Shown: in pieces, positions 8,376 through 15,747 of the stretch
Layout: each line of letters opens with the position of its first letter
Numbering within the stretch: the first letter of the stretch is position 1
Assembly: GCA_015064155.1 (NCBI GenBank)
Contig: SVST01000009.1
Span: forward strand, 26,745 to 90,744
Direction: 5' to 3'
Length of the DNA stretch: 64,000 nt
Origin: Oscillospiraceae bacterium
GTDB taxonomy: Bacteria; Bacillota; Clostridia; Oscillospirales; CAG-272
Notes under the pieces: model-generated
What the model was told of the DNA's origin: nothing
The model's input: only the letters and a program-made list of their open reading frames with translations
Database searches by the model: none
Translations under genes and position numbers: made by a program

Positions 8376-8966
8376 TCAACGCTTTGCAAAATATTTTTTG
8401 CCGATGTCCACGATATGCACCACCGTGGGGCAAAGAATCAGGTTCAATACCAGCTCGGCAATGAAATTGAAGCCGACAAGAGCCACGATCATGTACATCA
8501 CCACGTTGCCGCCGAAATCGCTGGGCACCCACGTGCGAATCGCATTCAGGAAAAAGGTTGCGCAGCCCAAAAGAAAGACACCCGTGTTCACAACGGGACA
8601 AACCACCGCCGCACAAATCGTTGCAACGGTCTTGTTTTTGTTTACCAAAAGCTTGTAGACGTACCCTGCCGCAAGACCCGCAAGAAGTCCCTTGAGCAGC
8701 ACCGTGATGATGGTTCCGGGGATGCTGATGGAAAGGAATGCCGACGCGTCACCCGACAGAAAGACCGCGCCGCCGAAGACAAGTCCCAGCCACGCGCCCG
8801 CAAAGGGACCGTAAAGTGCCGCGCCGATGACGATGGGAAGCAGGACAAGCGAGATCGAGAACATCCCAAGGTGGATGAACGAGCCCAAGAGCTGCAAAAC
8901 AAGAACGATTGCGCTCAATAGTCCGATACCCGTGATCTGTGTGATCCTTTGTTTGTTTGTTTTCAT
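8376..8966 (-). CDS. ECF transporter S component, probably for pantothenate
   Basis: 196 residues with about six hydrophobic segments (LLSAIVLVLQLLGSFIHLG, ISLVLLPIVIGAALYGPFAG, GLVFGGAVFLSG, ISIPGTIITVLLKGLLAGLAAG, ATICAAVVCPVVNTGVFLL, VVMYMIVALVGFNFIAELVL). The GPFAGAWLGLVFG and VVCPVVNTGVFL segments are typical of energy-coupling-factor substrate-binding proteins. It would work with a shared ATPase/EcfT module encoded elsewhere. Operon with coaX suggests a PanT-like pantothenate role; the substrate is inferred only from this neighbourhood. RBS AGAAGGAG. Confidence 0.88.
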   Translation of the reverse strand: MKTNKQRITQITGIGLLSAIVLVLQLLGSFIHLGMFSISLVLLPIVIGAALYGPFAGAWLGLVFGGAVFLSGDASAFLSISIPGTIITVLLKGLLAGLAAGYVYKLLVNKNKTVATICAAVVCPVVNTGVFLLGCATFFLNAIRTWVPSDFGGNVVMYMIVALVGFNFIAELVLNLILCPTVVHIVDIGKKYFAKR

Positions 8967-9020
8967 TTTTTATTCTCCTTCTGCTACTGTTTCGGTCAAG
9001 CCGAATATAGTGCATTGCAT

Positions 9021-9048
9021 ATTATAGCACTTTTTTTTCAAAATGCAA
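9021..9048 (-). promoter_or_regulatory. Promoter of the ECF S component-coaX operon
   Basis: Minus strand TTGCAT (9048-9043), 16-base spacer with an A8 run, TATAAT (9026-9021), about 55 bases before the start codon. No vitamin riboswitch is apparent in the short leader. Confidence 0.7.
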
Positions 9049-9189
9049 TAGAAAAATCGAAAAAAATCATGAAAAGAGCCGCAATCGGACGTGTATTTTT
9101 GCCGCCTTGTATTGGCAAGCCAAACGGCAGATGATAAAATAAACGCAGAAGCGATCAAAATCGTTTGATTGACGCACAAGGAGGACACC

Positions 9190-9354
9190 ATGAAAAAACT
9201 GTTTTTGGAAATGTTAGTCTGTCTGCTTGTCTGCGCGCCGGCGGTTGGCTGCGCGGAGCAGAACAAAGCCGACGACGAAACCACGAAGGACGTAACAACC
9301 GATGTCCCCGCAACCAAGGTTGTTTGCGTGGACGGCACTGTGAAACTCAAATAA
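9190..9354 (+). CDS. Very small putative lipoprotein
   Basis: 54 residues: a signal sequence MKKLFLEMLVCLLVCAPAVGC ending in the lipobox AVGC, followed by a short acidic, Thr-rich tail (EQNKADDETTKDVTTDVPA) and VVCVDGTVKLK. The start codon is set by AAGGAGG six bases upstream; an ATG 21 bases earlier has no RBS. A terminator follows within 30 bases, supporting a real transcription unit. After lipidation only about 34 residues would be exposed outside the membrane. No family is recognised. Confidence 0.65.
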   Translation: MKKLFLEMLVCLLVCAPAVGCAEQNKADDETTKDVTTDVPATKVVCVDGTVKLK

Positions 9355-9375
9355 TCCCCTTATCAAACCGTCCAA

Positions 9376-9406
9376 CGGGCTCCGCGATTTTGCGGAGTCC
9401 GTTTTT
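9376..9406 (+). terminator. Terminator of the small lipoprotein gene
   Basis: GGGCTCCGC / GCGGAGTCC stem with loop GATTTT-like, followed by GTTTTT. Confidence 0.8.
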
Positions 9407-9436
9407 GCGTGCCGTAACAACAACTTTGGACAAAAG

Positions 9437-9536
9437 AAAATGTGCGTTTGTAGGGGCGACCATCGGTCGTCCGCAAAATGTAAAATTGGATAAAAAGCGG
9501 ACGCGCAATGCGCGCCCCTACAACCCACACATTTTC
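9437..9536. repeat. ~100-bp palindromic intergenic element
   Basis: Imperfect inverted repeat: AAAATGTGcg...GTAGGGGCG at the left and CGCCCCTAC...CACACATTTT at the right, with inner arms GTCCGC / GCGGAC. Immediately beyond it, 9537-9588 matches, in reverse orientation, the outer flank of the MITE-like elements at 43474 and 60284 (CGTGAAAGAGGGG, then TTTCTTTTCATA and CACGGA). The rest of the gap to 9637 shows nothing recognisable. Confidence 0.8.
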
Positions 9537-9637
9537 GTGAAAGAGGGGATGCCTTTCTTTTCATAACACGGATGATGGGTACGAAAAGCAACACAAAGAA
9601 TCTCCGCAAATCGCAAAGCCCGTTTTTGCGTAACGTC

Positions 9638-9667
9638 TTGACAACAAACCCAAAGCTATGGTACAAT
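9638..9667 (+). promoter_or_regulatory. Promoter of the membrane protein gene
   Basis: TTGACA (9638-9643), 18-base spacer, TACAAT (9662-9667), about 36 bases before the ATG at 9703. Confidence 0.7.
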
Positions 9668-9702
9668 ATGGTACAGTCTTGAAAACGCAAAGGAGAATAC
9701 AG

Positions 9703-10266
9703 ATGGATCGCGAAAGCGGATTCGGCGCGAACGGCGCGCCCTACGAATATACGGTGTCGGAGGCAAAATCCAAAACCCTCCTCTTCAAAAAAATCACGTT
9801 GGTGGCAGTCTACTGCCTTTGGGCAGTCGCTTGGTTTTCGGTGGGCTTGATGACCAAGCTGCTCGTCCCCTTTCTCGCCTTGGTTCCCCTCTCGCTGTGG
9901 ATATTGGTCTTTCTCACGTGGCGGTATACCCAAATCGAATACGAATACTCCTATTTCACCGGCATTTTGACCGTCAATAAGATCCTCGGTTCACGCTCGC
10001 GCAAGCAGCTCGCCAAGATCACCATCCGCGATCTGACAGCCGTCTATCCCTGCGATGAGGAATATGCCGCGCGAATCGAAGCGTTTGGCGAGAACAAGAC
10101 CGTCTTTGCCGCATCAAGCGAAAACGCCCCCAACCTATATGCCGCGCTTTGGACCGACGAGTCGGGTGTCAAGCACGCCCTGTACTTTGAACCGAACGAA
10201 AAGGCGATTAAAATCTTGAAATACTACAACATAACCGCCGTTACCATGCGAAAACCAAACGCGTAA
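9703..10266 (+). CDS. Membrane protein with C-terminal PH-like soluble domain, function unknown
   Basis: 187 residues. A short polar N-terminus is followed by two adjacent hydrophobic segments (ITLVAVYCLWAVAWFSVGLM and LLVPFLALVPLSLWILVFLTW), then about 120 soluble residues starting IEYEYSYFTGILTVNKILGSRSRKQ. Two helices followed by a beta-rich cytoplasmic domain resembles bacterial PH/YcxB-like proteins, but I cannot name the family. ATG at 9703 follows AAAGGAGAA; the longer open frame from 9658 overlaps the promoter. A ribbon-helix-helix gene follows 14 bases later, likely in the same transcript. Confidence 0.8.
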   Translation: MDRESGFGANGAPYEYTVSEAKSKTLLFKKITLVAVYCLWAVAWFSVGLMTKLLVPFLALVPLSLWILVFLTWRYTQIEYEYSYFTGILTVNKILGSRSRKQLAKITIRDLTAVYPCDEEYAARIEAFGENKTVFAASSENAPNLYAALWTDESGVKHALYFEPNEKAIKILKYYNITAVTMRKPNA

Positions 10267-10280
10267 GAGAGGTGTGCAAC

Positions 10281-10490
10281 ATGAAAAATCAACCCGAAAT
10301 GACGCTGCGAATCCCCGAGGACGTGCTTCGAAAGCTTTTGTACGTTGCCGAGGCAGAGGGACGCTCCCCCAACAACCACATCCTCATGCTGCTGCGCAAC
10401 AACATCCAGTACTTTGAGCGCGCCAAGGGCAGATGCGACGCGGCAAAGCTCAAAGAAATCGACCTTTCCGAGTATTTGAAAGAGGAATAA
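10281..10490 (+). CDS. Ribbon-helix-helix DNA-binding protein (Arc-like)
   Basis: 69 residues. MTLRIPEDVLRKLLYVAEAEGRSPNNHILMLLRNNI fits the Arc/MetJ-type fold: a short strand with alternating residues, a first helix, the turn GRSxN, and a second helix. The tail (KLKEIDLSEYLKEE) is charged. It resembles the 56-residue protein at 7284-7454, including the GRSxN turn. RBS AGAGAGG precedes ATG 10281; a GTG three codons earlier overlaps that RBS. It follows the membrane protein gene closely and a terminator follows. No toxin partner is adjacent. Confidence 0.8.
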   Translation: MKNQPEMTLRIPEDVLRKLLYVAEAEGRSPNNHILMLLRNNIQYFERAKGRCDAAKLKEIDLSEYLKEE

Positions 10491-10498
10491 AGAGAGCG

Positions 10499-10532
10499 AA
10501 TCGGGAGGATAGAAAAGTCCTCCCGATTTTAG
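10499..10532 (+). terminator. Terminator after the ribbon-helix-helix gene
   Basis: AATCGGGAGGA / TCCTCCCGATT stem with an 8-base loop, then TTTTA. Confidence 0.85.
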
Positions 10533-10604
10533 GATCAATCGCCAAAAATGCACGGACGGGTCGAAAAAGCGCCGAAAATACCCCCAAAAATCTTCAAAAA
10601 GGTA

Positions 10605-10633
10605 TTGACAAAGCCCCAAAAAGCGTGTATAAT
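10605..10633 (+). promoter_or_regulatory. Consensus promoter of tRNA-Ser
   Basis: TTGACA (10605-10610), 17-base spacer, TATAAT (10628-10633): a perfect sigma-A-type promoter 46 bases before the tRNA. Confidence 0.9.
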
Positions 10634-10679
10634 ATAGGGGTCGCAGATCCTATGCAACGGCGGATCGCGATGAGTACAC

Positions 10680-10771
10680 GGAGAAGTACTCAAGAGGCCG
10701 AAGAGGCGCCCCTGCTAAGGGTGTAGGCCGGCTATACCGGCGCGAGAGTTCAAATCTCTCCTTCTCCGCCA
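10680..10771 (+). tRNA. tRNA-Ser(GCU), CCA encoded
   Basis: Acceptor GGAGAAG (10680-10686) pairs with CTTCTCC (10761-10767), discriminator G, then encoded CCA. The anticodon loop is CTGCTAA (anticodon GCT, reading AGC/AGU) with stem CGCCC / GGGTG. A long variable arm GCCGG...CCGGC marks a class II tRNA, and the T-arm GAGAG-TTCAAAT-CTCTC is intact. It has its own strong promoter and terminator. Confidence 0.97.
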
Positions 10772-11239
10772 AAACAAAGCACCGCAATCGCGGTGCTTTT
10801 TGTTTTGGTGGAGTGGAAAAGACTTCATTCTCGCGCCGGACCGGCGCGAGAGGGAGCGAGACGACCGCCGCCGGGGGCGGATGAAGGGAGTCGAGCGAGT
10901 GAGCAAATAAGGAGCTTCGTGATGCGTGCCGCGCACGCGAGCAGGGCGACTATATTTGCGAGGTGCAACGCCGCAAAGCGGCTAGATGATCTCTCCTTCT
11001 CCGCCAAACAAAAACCGCAATCGCGGTGCTTTTTGTTTTGGTGGAGTGGAAAAGACTTCATTCTCGCGCCGGACCGGCGCGAGAGGGAGCGAGACGACCG
11101 CCGCCGGGGGCGGATGAAGGGAGTCGAGCGAGTGAGCAAATAAGGAGCTTCGTGATGCGTGCCGCGCACGCGAGCAGGGCGACTATATTTGCGAGGTGCA
11201 ACGCCGCAAAGCGGCTAGATGATCTCTCCTTCTCCGCCA
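10772..11239 (+). repeat. Two near-identical 233-235 bp direct repeats, each ending in a copy of the tRNA-Ser 3' end
   Basis: Copy 1 is 10772-11006 and copy 2 is 11007-11239. Each starts with a hairpin terminator (CCGCAATCGCGG core, intact in copy 1 at 10776-10801, stem shortened in copy 2), then a GC-rich stretch with the perfect inverted repeat CTCGCGCCGG / CCGGCGCGAG, and ends in ATCTCTCCTTCTCCGCCA, identical to the last 18 bases of the tRNA. Open frames inside the unit have no ribosome binding site and are treated as non-coding. Confidence 0.9.
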
Positions 11240-11245
11240 AAAAAG

Positions 11246-11280
11246 AAAGGTGTTACCGCAAGGTGACACCTTTATTTTTT
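11246..11280 (+). terminator. Terminator after the tRNA-Ser repeat units
   Basis: AAAGGTGTTACC GCAA GGTGACACCTTT hairpin followed by ATTTTTTT. Confidence 0.85.
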
Positions 11281-11389
11281 TCGTGATAAAAGTGCATGAT
11301 GCAGAACTCCGCAAAAGTCGCTCTCGGCGGCATTGCCGGAACGTGCGCAGAAATTGAGCTTAAAACAACGAAACACTTTAGCGCACGCT

Positions 11390-11414
11390 TGAGTTCCTAA
11401 ATCTCTCCTTCTCC
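11390..11414 (+). pseudogene. Degenerate tRNA-Ser 3' fragment (T-arm and acceptor half)
   Basis: GAGTTCctAAATCTCTCCTTCTCC matches the T-loop, T-stem and acceptor 3' strand of the tRNA at 10680 with a two-base insertion and no CCA. It is a fourth copy of the tRNA end. The rest of the gap from 11281 to 11685 shows nothing else recognisable apart from a repeated ATTCTACTG word. Confidence 0.7.
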
Positions 11415-11685
11415 TCTGAAAGCCGGGGCTTTGTCAAGAGCTTTTTTGAAAGCAAATGGCTCAGCCCTTTATTTCTTGGAAATTTTACAATATGAGGACC
11501 TCCGCCATCCCTCCCGCACAGCCACAAGCGTGCCATCCCCCAAAAGCAACACACGCCCCCTTAAAAACCCCGATTTTTGCCGCAAAACAGATCCCCAAAA
11601 TGCCAATTCTACTGTGAGTAGAGCGGTAAAATCAAAATTCTACTGCGGCTATTTCAGATATAGAGTATTTTTTGAACATTGGGGG

Positions 11686-11714
11686 TTTACTTTTCGATGC
11701 ATTTCGAGTATAAT
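11686..11714 (+). promoter_or_regulatory. Promoter of the GT8-plsC-CrtO-like operon
   Basis: TTTACT (11686-11691), 17-base spacer, TATAAT (11709-11714). Confidence 0.75.
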
Positions 11715-11799
11715 AAAGGTCGAAAACGTCACTCCCCGCACCGATGCAACCGGTACGGTGGGCAAGTAATACAATGCAATAAAAAAGGAGTACCAAAGG

Positions 11800-12726
11800 A
11801 TGAAAAAAGAGATCCCGATCTTCTTTTCCACCGACGACACCTACATCCCCTATCTTGACGTTGCCATTATGTCGTTGATCGAAAACGCGTCGGCGAGCTA
11901 CCGCTACAGACTTGTGATTCTGAACACGGGTCTTGATCCCGAAAACGTTGCCAAGGTCAAGAAAAACGAAAAGCCCGGCGTACGAATTGATTTTATAGAT
12001 ATCTCCAACCGATTGGAGTCCATCAAATCTCGCTTCAAAAACGTGTACCATTTTTCAATCGTCACCTACTACCGTCTGTTCATCGCCTCTCTCTTCCCCG
12101 AATACGACAAGGTCTTGTATCTCGATTGCGATCTCGTTGTAACGGGTGATATCTCCGAGCTGTATCGTATCGATCTCGGGGAGAACATCCTTGGCGGTGC
12201 GCCCGAGCAGTTCATACAGAACACGCCCGAATTTCGGCAGTACACAAAAGAGGCTCTGGGGATTGATTCCGACGACTACGTAAACGCAGGTGTCCTGCTT
12301 CTCAATCTGAAAAAATACCGCGAGGAACAAATCGAGGATCGGTTTGTCCGCCTGATTACCGAATACGATTTTGATCTGTTGGATCCCGACCAGGCATATC
12401 TGAATTATCTTTGCCGGGGCAAGATTCTGGTGTTGCCGAACGGCTGGAACAAGGAGCCGATGCCGTTGCCCTGCGAGGGGAAGAAAAATATCGTTCACTA
12501 TGCGCTTTACAAAAAGCCCTGGCAGTACGAGGACGTCATAGACGGTGAATATTTTTGGGACTACGCAAAACGCTCTCCCTTTTACGACCGGATTTGTCAG
12601 GACAAAGCCGCCTTCGGAGCACTTGAAAAAGCCGAAAAAGAAGAAACGGCTCATGAAATTTTAGTACACGCCTTGAAAATCGTTGATTCCGAGGATACCT
12701 TTTCCAAGAAACTGAGGAAGAAGTGA
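11800..12726 (+). CDS. Family 8 glycosyltransferase
   Basis: 308 residues. The GT8 signature is clear: IPIFFSTDDTYIPYLDVAIMSL at the N-terminus (sugar-nucleotide binding), the metal-binding DxD in LYLDCDLVVTGDISELY near 105, and YVNAGVLLLNLKKYRE near 165. Such retaining enzymes transfer glucose or galactose from a nucleotide sugar, often to lipopolysaccharide or wall glycans; the acceptor here is unknown. No signal peptide, so it acts on the cytoplasmic side. It heads an operon with two membrane-lipid-type acyltransferases, which suggests glycolipid or surface polymer synthesis. RBS AAAAAAGGAG is a little distant; AAAGG lies closer. Confidence 0.93.
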   Translation: MKKEIPIFFSTDDTYIPYLDVAIMSLIENASASYRYRLVILNTGLDPENVAKVKKNEKPGVRIDFIDISNRLESIKSRFKNVYHFSIVTYYRLFIASLFPEYDKVLYLDCDLVVTGDISELYRIDLGENILGGAPEQFIQNTPEFRQYTKEALGIDSDDYVNAGVLLLNLKKYREEQIEDRFVRLITEYDFDLLDPDQAYLNYLCRGKILVLPNGWNKEPMPLPCEGKKNIVHYALYKKPWQYEDVIDGEYFWDYAKRSPFYDRICQDKAAFGALEKAEKEETAHEILVHALKIVDSEDTFSKKLRKK

Positions 12727-12736
12727 GGAGGTCAAA

Positions 12737-13567
12737 ATGGAACAATCATCTCACAAGCAAGAGCTGCTGCGCCGCATTGCAGAGCTGGAACGGCAAGAGC
12801 TTTGGCACCTGGACGTGGAGGACGACCCCGAAACCTACCCCTTGATGCCCGATCAGGTGGACTACCTGAACGAAAAGCTTTCCAGCAAAATCAAAAATAA
12901 GATCGCCAATATTGCCGGTGCGCGCTTCTTTGACAAAATGATCGCAAAACGTCAGCTCATCATCAAGGAGGTGCGCGGCATCGAAAATTTCGCCGCTGTC
13001 AAGAGTGGAAAAATCGTGACGTGTAACCATTTCAGCGTGACCGACAACTATGCGGTATGGGTGGCTCTTCGCGATTCGATGAACGGAAAAATGCTGTACA
13101 AGGTAATCCGTGAGGGAAATTACACCAATCCGCCAAAGCCATTCGGTCTTTTTATGCGTCACTGCAACACGCTGCCTCTGTCAAGCCAAACGGCAACCAT
13201 GAAAAAATTCCTGCGCGCAATGCGCGTCCTGATGGATCGCGGTGAAACCGTTCTGATCTACCCCGAGCAAAGCATGTGGTGGAATTACCGCAAGCCCAAG
13301 CCGATGCAGGACGGTGCCTTTACCCTGGCGGTGCGAAACAAAGCCCCCATCGTGCCCATCTTTATTACGATGGAGGACAGTGACGTGCCCGACGGGGACG
13401 GCTTTTTCGTGCAGGCTTACACGCTTCACATCCTGCCCGCCATCTACCCCGACGAGTCGCTCTCCAAATCCGAAGCCGCAAAAAAAATGAAGCAGGAAAA
13501 CTACGATGCATGGGTCAGGGTTTACGAGGAATTTTACCAAAAGCCCTTGGTATACGGTGAGTCATGA
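12737..13567 (+). CDS. plsC: PlsC-family acyltransferase
   Basis: 276 residues. Contains the acyltransferase HX4D motif in TCNHFSVTDNYAV near residue 93 and the downstream LIYPEQSMWWNYRKPKP block near 175, which binds the acyl acceptor. Family members acylate lysophosphatidate to phosphatidate; this one is longer than a housekeeping PlsC and has an extra polar N-terminal region of about 60 residues, so it may acylate another lipid. Strong RBS (GAGGAGG), 10 bases after the GT8 gene, and a 4-base ATGA overlap with the next gene show tight coupling. Confidence 0.88.
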   Translation: MEQSSHKQELLRRIAELERQELWHLDVEDDPETYPLMPDQVDYLNEKLSSKIKNKIANIAGARFFDKMIAKRQLIIKEVRGIENFAAVKSGKIVTCNHFSVTDNYAVWVALRDSMNGKMLYKVIREGNYTNPPKPFGLFMRHCNTLPLSSQTATMKKFLRAMRVLMDRGETVLIYPEQSMWWNYRKPKPMQDGAFTLAVRNKAPIVPIFITMEDSDVPDGDGFFVQAYTLHILPAIYPDESLSKSEAAKKMKQENYDAWVRVYEEFYQKPLVYGES

Positions 13568-14157
13568 AGCTGTATCTTTCCATCATCGGAGCCGCCATGG
13601 CGGTCATCTCCGCCGTCAATATCGCGTGCGGCGTTGCCTCCCCGTATTACGTCGTCATCGCCGTCATTTGGTGTACCGCGTTGCAATTCGCGCTTGACGG
13701 TCTTATCGCCATTCTCATCAACAAAATGCCCGACCGCTGGTTCGGAGTGGACAATCGTTTGTACCGCGTATCCGAAAAAGAGAGAACGCTGTATAAAAAG
13801 CTGCGCGTGCGACGCTGGAAGGACAAGGTTTGGGAGCTTGGCGGTCTTGGCGGCTTTAGTAAACGCAACGTCAAGGAGCCCGAAAATCCCGCCTATCTCG
13901 AAAAATTCATCATCGAATGCAACAAAGGCGTGCTTACGCACCGTCTTTCCTACCCCATCGGCTTTTTGGCAATGCTGACGCTTCCCAACGTCACCGCCCT
14001 TACGGTGGCGCTTCCGGTTGCCGTGGTCAATCTGTTTCTCAACATCCTGCCCACGCTGGCTCTCCGTTATAACACTCCCATGCTCAAGGCAATGCTGATC
14101 CGAAGAAAACGAAAAAGTCAAACCGAACGAAAGGACGGCACGTCAAGCAAGGCTTGA
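13564..14157 (+). CDS. CrtO-like (glycosyl-4,4'-diaponeurosporenoate acyltransferase-like) membrane protein
   Basis: 197 residues with two N-terminal hydrophobic segments (LSIIGAAMAVISAVNIACGV and YYVVIAVIWCTALQFALDGLIAIL) and two towards the C-terminus (YPIGFLAMLTLPNVTALTV, PVAVVNLFLNILPTLALRY). The central YKKLRVRRWKDKVWELGG block resembles staphyloxanthin acyltransferase CrtO and related proteins. No carotenoid genes are in the window, so a carotenoid role is not implied; a glycolipid acyl transfer with the neighbouring GT8 and PlsC-like enzymes is a better guess. Starts within the plsC stop codon (ATGA). Confidence 0.75.
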   Translation: MKLYLSIIGAAMAVISAVNIACGVASPYYVVIAVIWCTALQFALDGLIAILINKMPDRWFGVDNRLYRVSEKERTLYKKLRVRRWKDKVWELGGLGGFSKRNVKEPENPAYLEKFIIECNKGVLTHRLSYPIGFLAMLTLPNVTALTVALPVAVVNLFLNILPTLALRYNTPMLKAMLIRRKRKSQTERKDGTSSKA

Positions 14158-14180
14158 TTCGTACCGTCAGCCAAACAAAA

Positions 14181-14236
14181 AAAGGGACTGTCCGCACAGC
14201 CGCAGACATTGCGCTGTGAATAGGACAGTCCCTTTT
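14181..14236. terminator. Bidirectional terminator between convergent genes
   Basis: AAAGGGACTGTCC / GGACAGTCCCTTT stem with an inner CACAGC.. / GCTGTG pairing, between the CrtO-like gene (plus) and the MATE gene (minus); T run on the plus side. Confidence 0.85.
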
Positions 14237-14275
14237 ATGATGCAACCGTTTCAAGGAACGCGCGATTCGCGTTTT

Positions 14276-15724
14276 TCACGCTTGCCCGTCGGCAAGAAGC
14301 TCCCCCTCGGCTGCGCGATCGGTTTCCCGAATCTTTTTTCGCAACAGCAAAAGGACGGTGACAAGGAATACCGCGCCGGTTAAAAACCAGGAAATCGGAT
14401 AGGATAAGTAGATTACGTTCAGCGTTTTCAGTGCACGGAATACCGTATAGATCCAAACCACACGCAACAAGCAGGTTCCCACCAGGGAAATCACGGCGGC
14501 GGTGGTGGATTTGCCAAGTCCGCGCAAGACCCCTGCGCTGCTGTTCATGATGGCAAAGATCACAAAGGCGGGCCACTTATGCCACACGCGCGTCATTGCG
14601 GTTTCGAACGCAATTTTTGCCAGCGGATCACTTGAGTCGGTCACCCCGTACAGAGAAAGCAACGGCTCGCGCAAAAGCATGAACACGCCCGACATCACCA
14701 GCGCAATCAGTGCCGAAATCAAGCAGACGTGCCCCAAAACACGGCGCACTCTGCGATAGTCGCGCGTCCCCACGTTCTGCCCCGTAAACGCACTTGCCGC
14801 ATTCATCACAGCCCCCAAGGCACTGAACATAAAGCTCTCCAGGCTGTTGGTTGCCGAGTCACCCTTGATGACCGGCGCGTATGCACTACCTGCCGGCACC
14901 AACGCGTCGTTCACCTGCAAAACCGAGGATTGAATGATAATGTTGGAAAGCGAGAAGAACGCGCTTTGGATTCCCGCCGGAAAGCCGATATGCAGAATCT
15001 CCAAAAAGGCATCCCGCGACATTCGAAGCCCCGAAAAGGACAACCGTGTTGCGTCATTCTCCTTGGAAAGATGCCGCCACAAAAGGCAAGAGGACGCAAC
15101 GTTCGAAAGAGCCGTGGCAATGGCAACACCCTCCACCGAAAGTCCCACAACCAGTACGAAAAACAGGTTGAGAAGGACGTTCAAAAGTCCCGTGCCCGCC
15201 AGCACGAACAAGGGCGTTTGGGTATCTCCCTTGGCGCGCAGAATGGCGCACAGAAAGTTGGTCAGCGCCAAAAACGGCATGCATGCCAGATAAATATACG
15301 CATACCGCAAGCCGTAGTGCAACAGATTCCCGCTGTAGCCCATCGCGCCGAGAATCGGCTTTGCCAACGCAATTCCCACCACTCCGCCGAGCAGACCAAA
15401 CAGCACGCTCATGCAAACGGCGGTATGCACGGCACGGGAGGTGGCTTTTTCGTCACGCGCTCCGATAAACCGCGCAACCACCACGTCGGCACCCACCGAA
15501 AAGCCAATAAAAATGTTGGTAATCAGATGCAGAAACGCCGAGGTGGAGCCAACCGCGCCAACGGCATCGGGGTTGTCCGAGAGCCCCACGATCATAATGT
15601 CGGCGGCATTATAGCACATCTGCAAGAGGTTTGTTACGATCAATGGGAGGATAAAACGCAGGATCTTGCCAAAAAGCGGTCCCGTTGTCATATCGATTGA
15701 TTTACTTCTTGTAAAGCCTGCCAT
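14276..15724 (-). CDS. MATE-family multidrug/toxin efflux transporter
   Basis: 482 residues with about twelve hydrophobic segments in two halves, the length and layout of MATE (NorM/DinF-like) cation-coupled exporters. Characteristic start: GPLFGKILRFILPLIVTNLLQMCYNAADIMIVG; the loop VVVARFIGARDEKATSRAVHTAV and FTGQNVGTRDYRRVRR match the paired MATE signatures of the two halves. The substrate cannot be predicted. RBS GATAGGAGGAG. It begins 23 bases after typA, so it could be read through from typA. Confidence 0.93.
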   Translation of the reverse strand: MAGFTRSKSIDMTTGPLFGKILRFILPLIVTNLLQMCYNAADIMIVGLSDNPDAVGAVGSTSAFLHLITNIFIGFSVGADVVVARFIGARDEKATSRAVHTAVCMSVLFGLLGGVVGIALAKPILGAMGYSGNLLHYGLRYAYIYLACMPFLALTNFLCAILRAKGDTQTPLFVLAGTGLLNVLLNLFFVLVVGLSVEGVAIATALSNVASSCLLWRHLSKENDATRLSFSGLRMSRDAFLEILHIGFPAGIQSAFFSLSNIIIQSSVLQVNDALVPAGSAYAPVIKGDSATNSLESFMFSALGAVMNAASAFTGQNVGTRDYRRVRRVLGHVCLISALIALVMSGVFMLLREPLLSLYGVTDSSDPLAKIAFETAMTRVWHKWPAFVIFAIMNSSAGVLRGLGKSTTAAVISLVGTCLLRVVWIYTVFRALKTLNVIYLSYPISWFLTGAVFLVTVLLLLRKKIRETDRAAEGELLADGQA

Positions 15725-15747
15725 ACGCTCCTCCTATCGTGACGTTT

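Noticed and set aside
8967-9020. Vitamin riboswitch before the ECF-coaX operon
   Set aside because: The leader is only about 50 bases and shows no recognisable aptamer.
9165-9566. 133-codon frame overlapping the small lipoprotein gene
   Set aside because: It runs through the terminator and palindromic element; the lipoprotein frame has the RBS and lipobox.
10793-11286. Open frames of 86-116 codons in the units after tRNA-Ser
   Set aside because: The same peptide is read in both duplicated units; arginine-rich, no RBS, and interrupted by terminators and tRNA ends.
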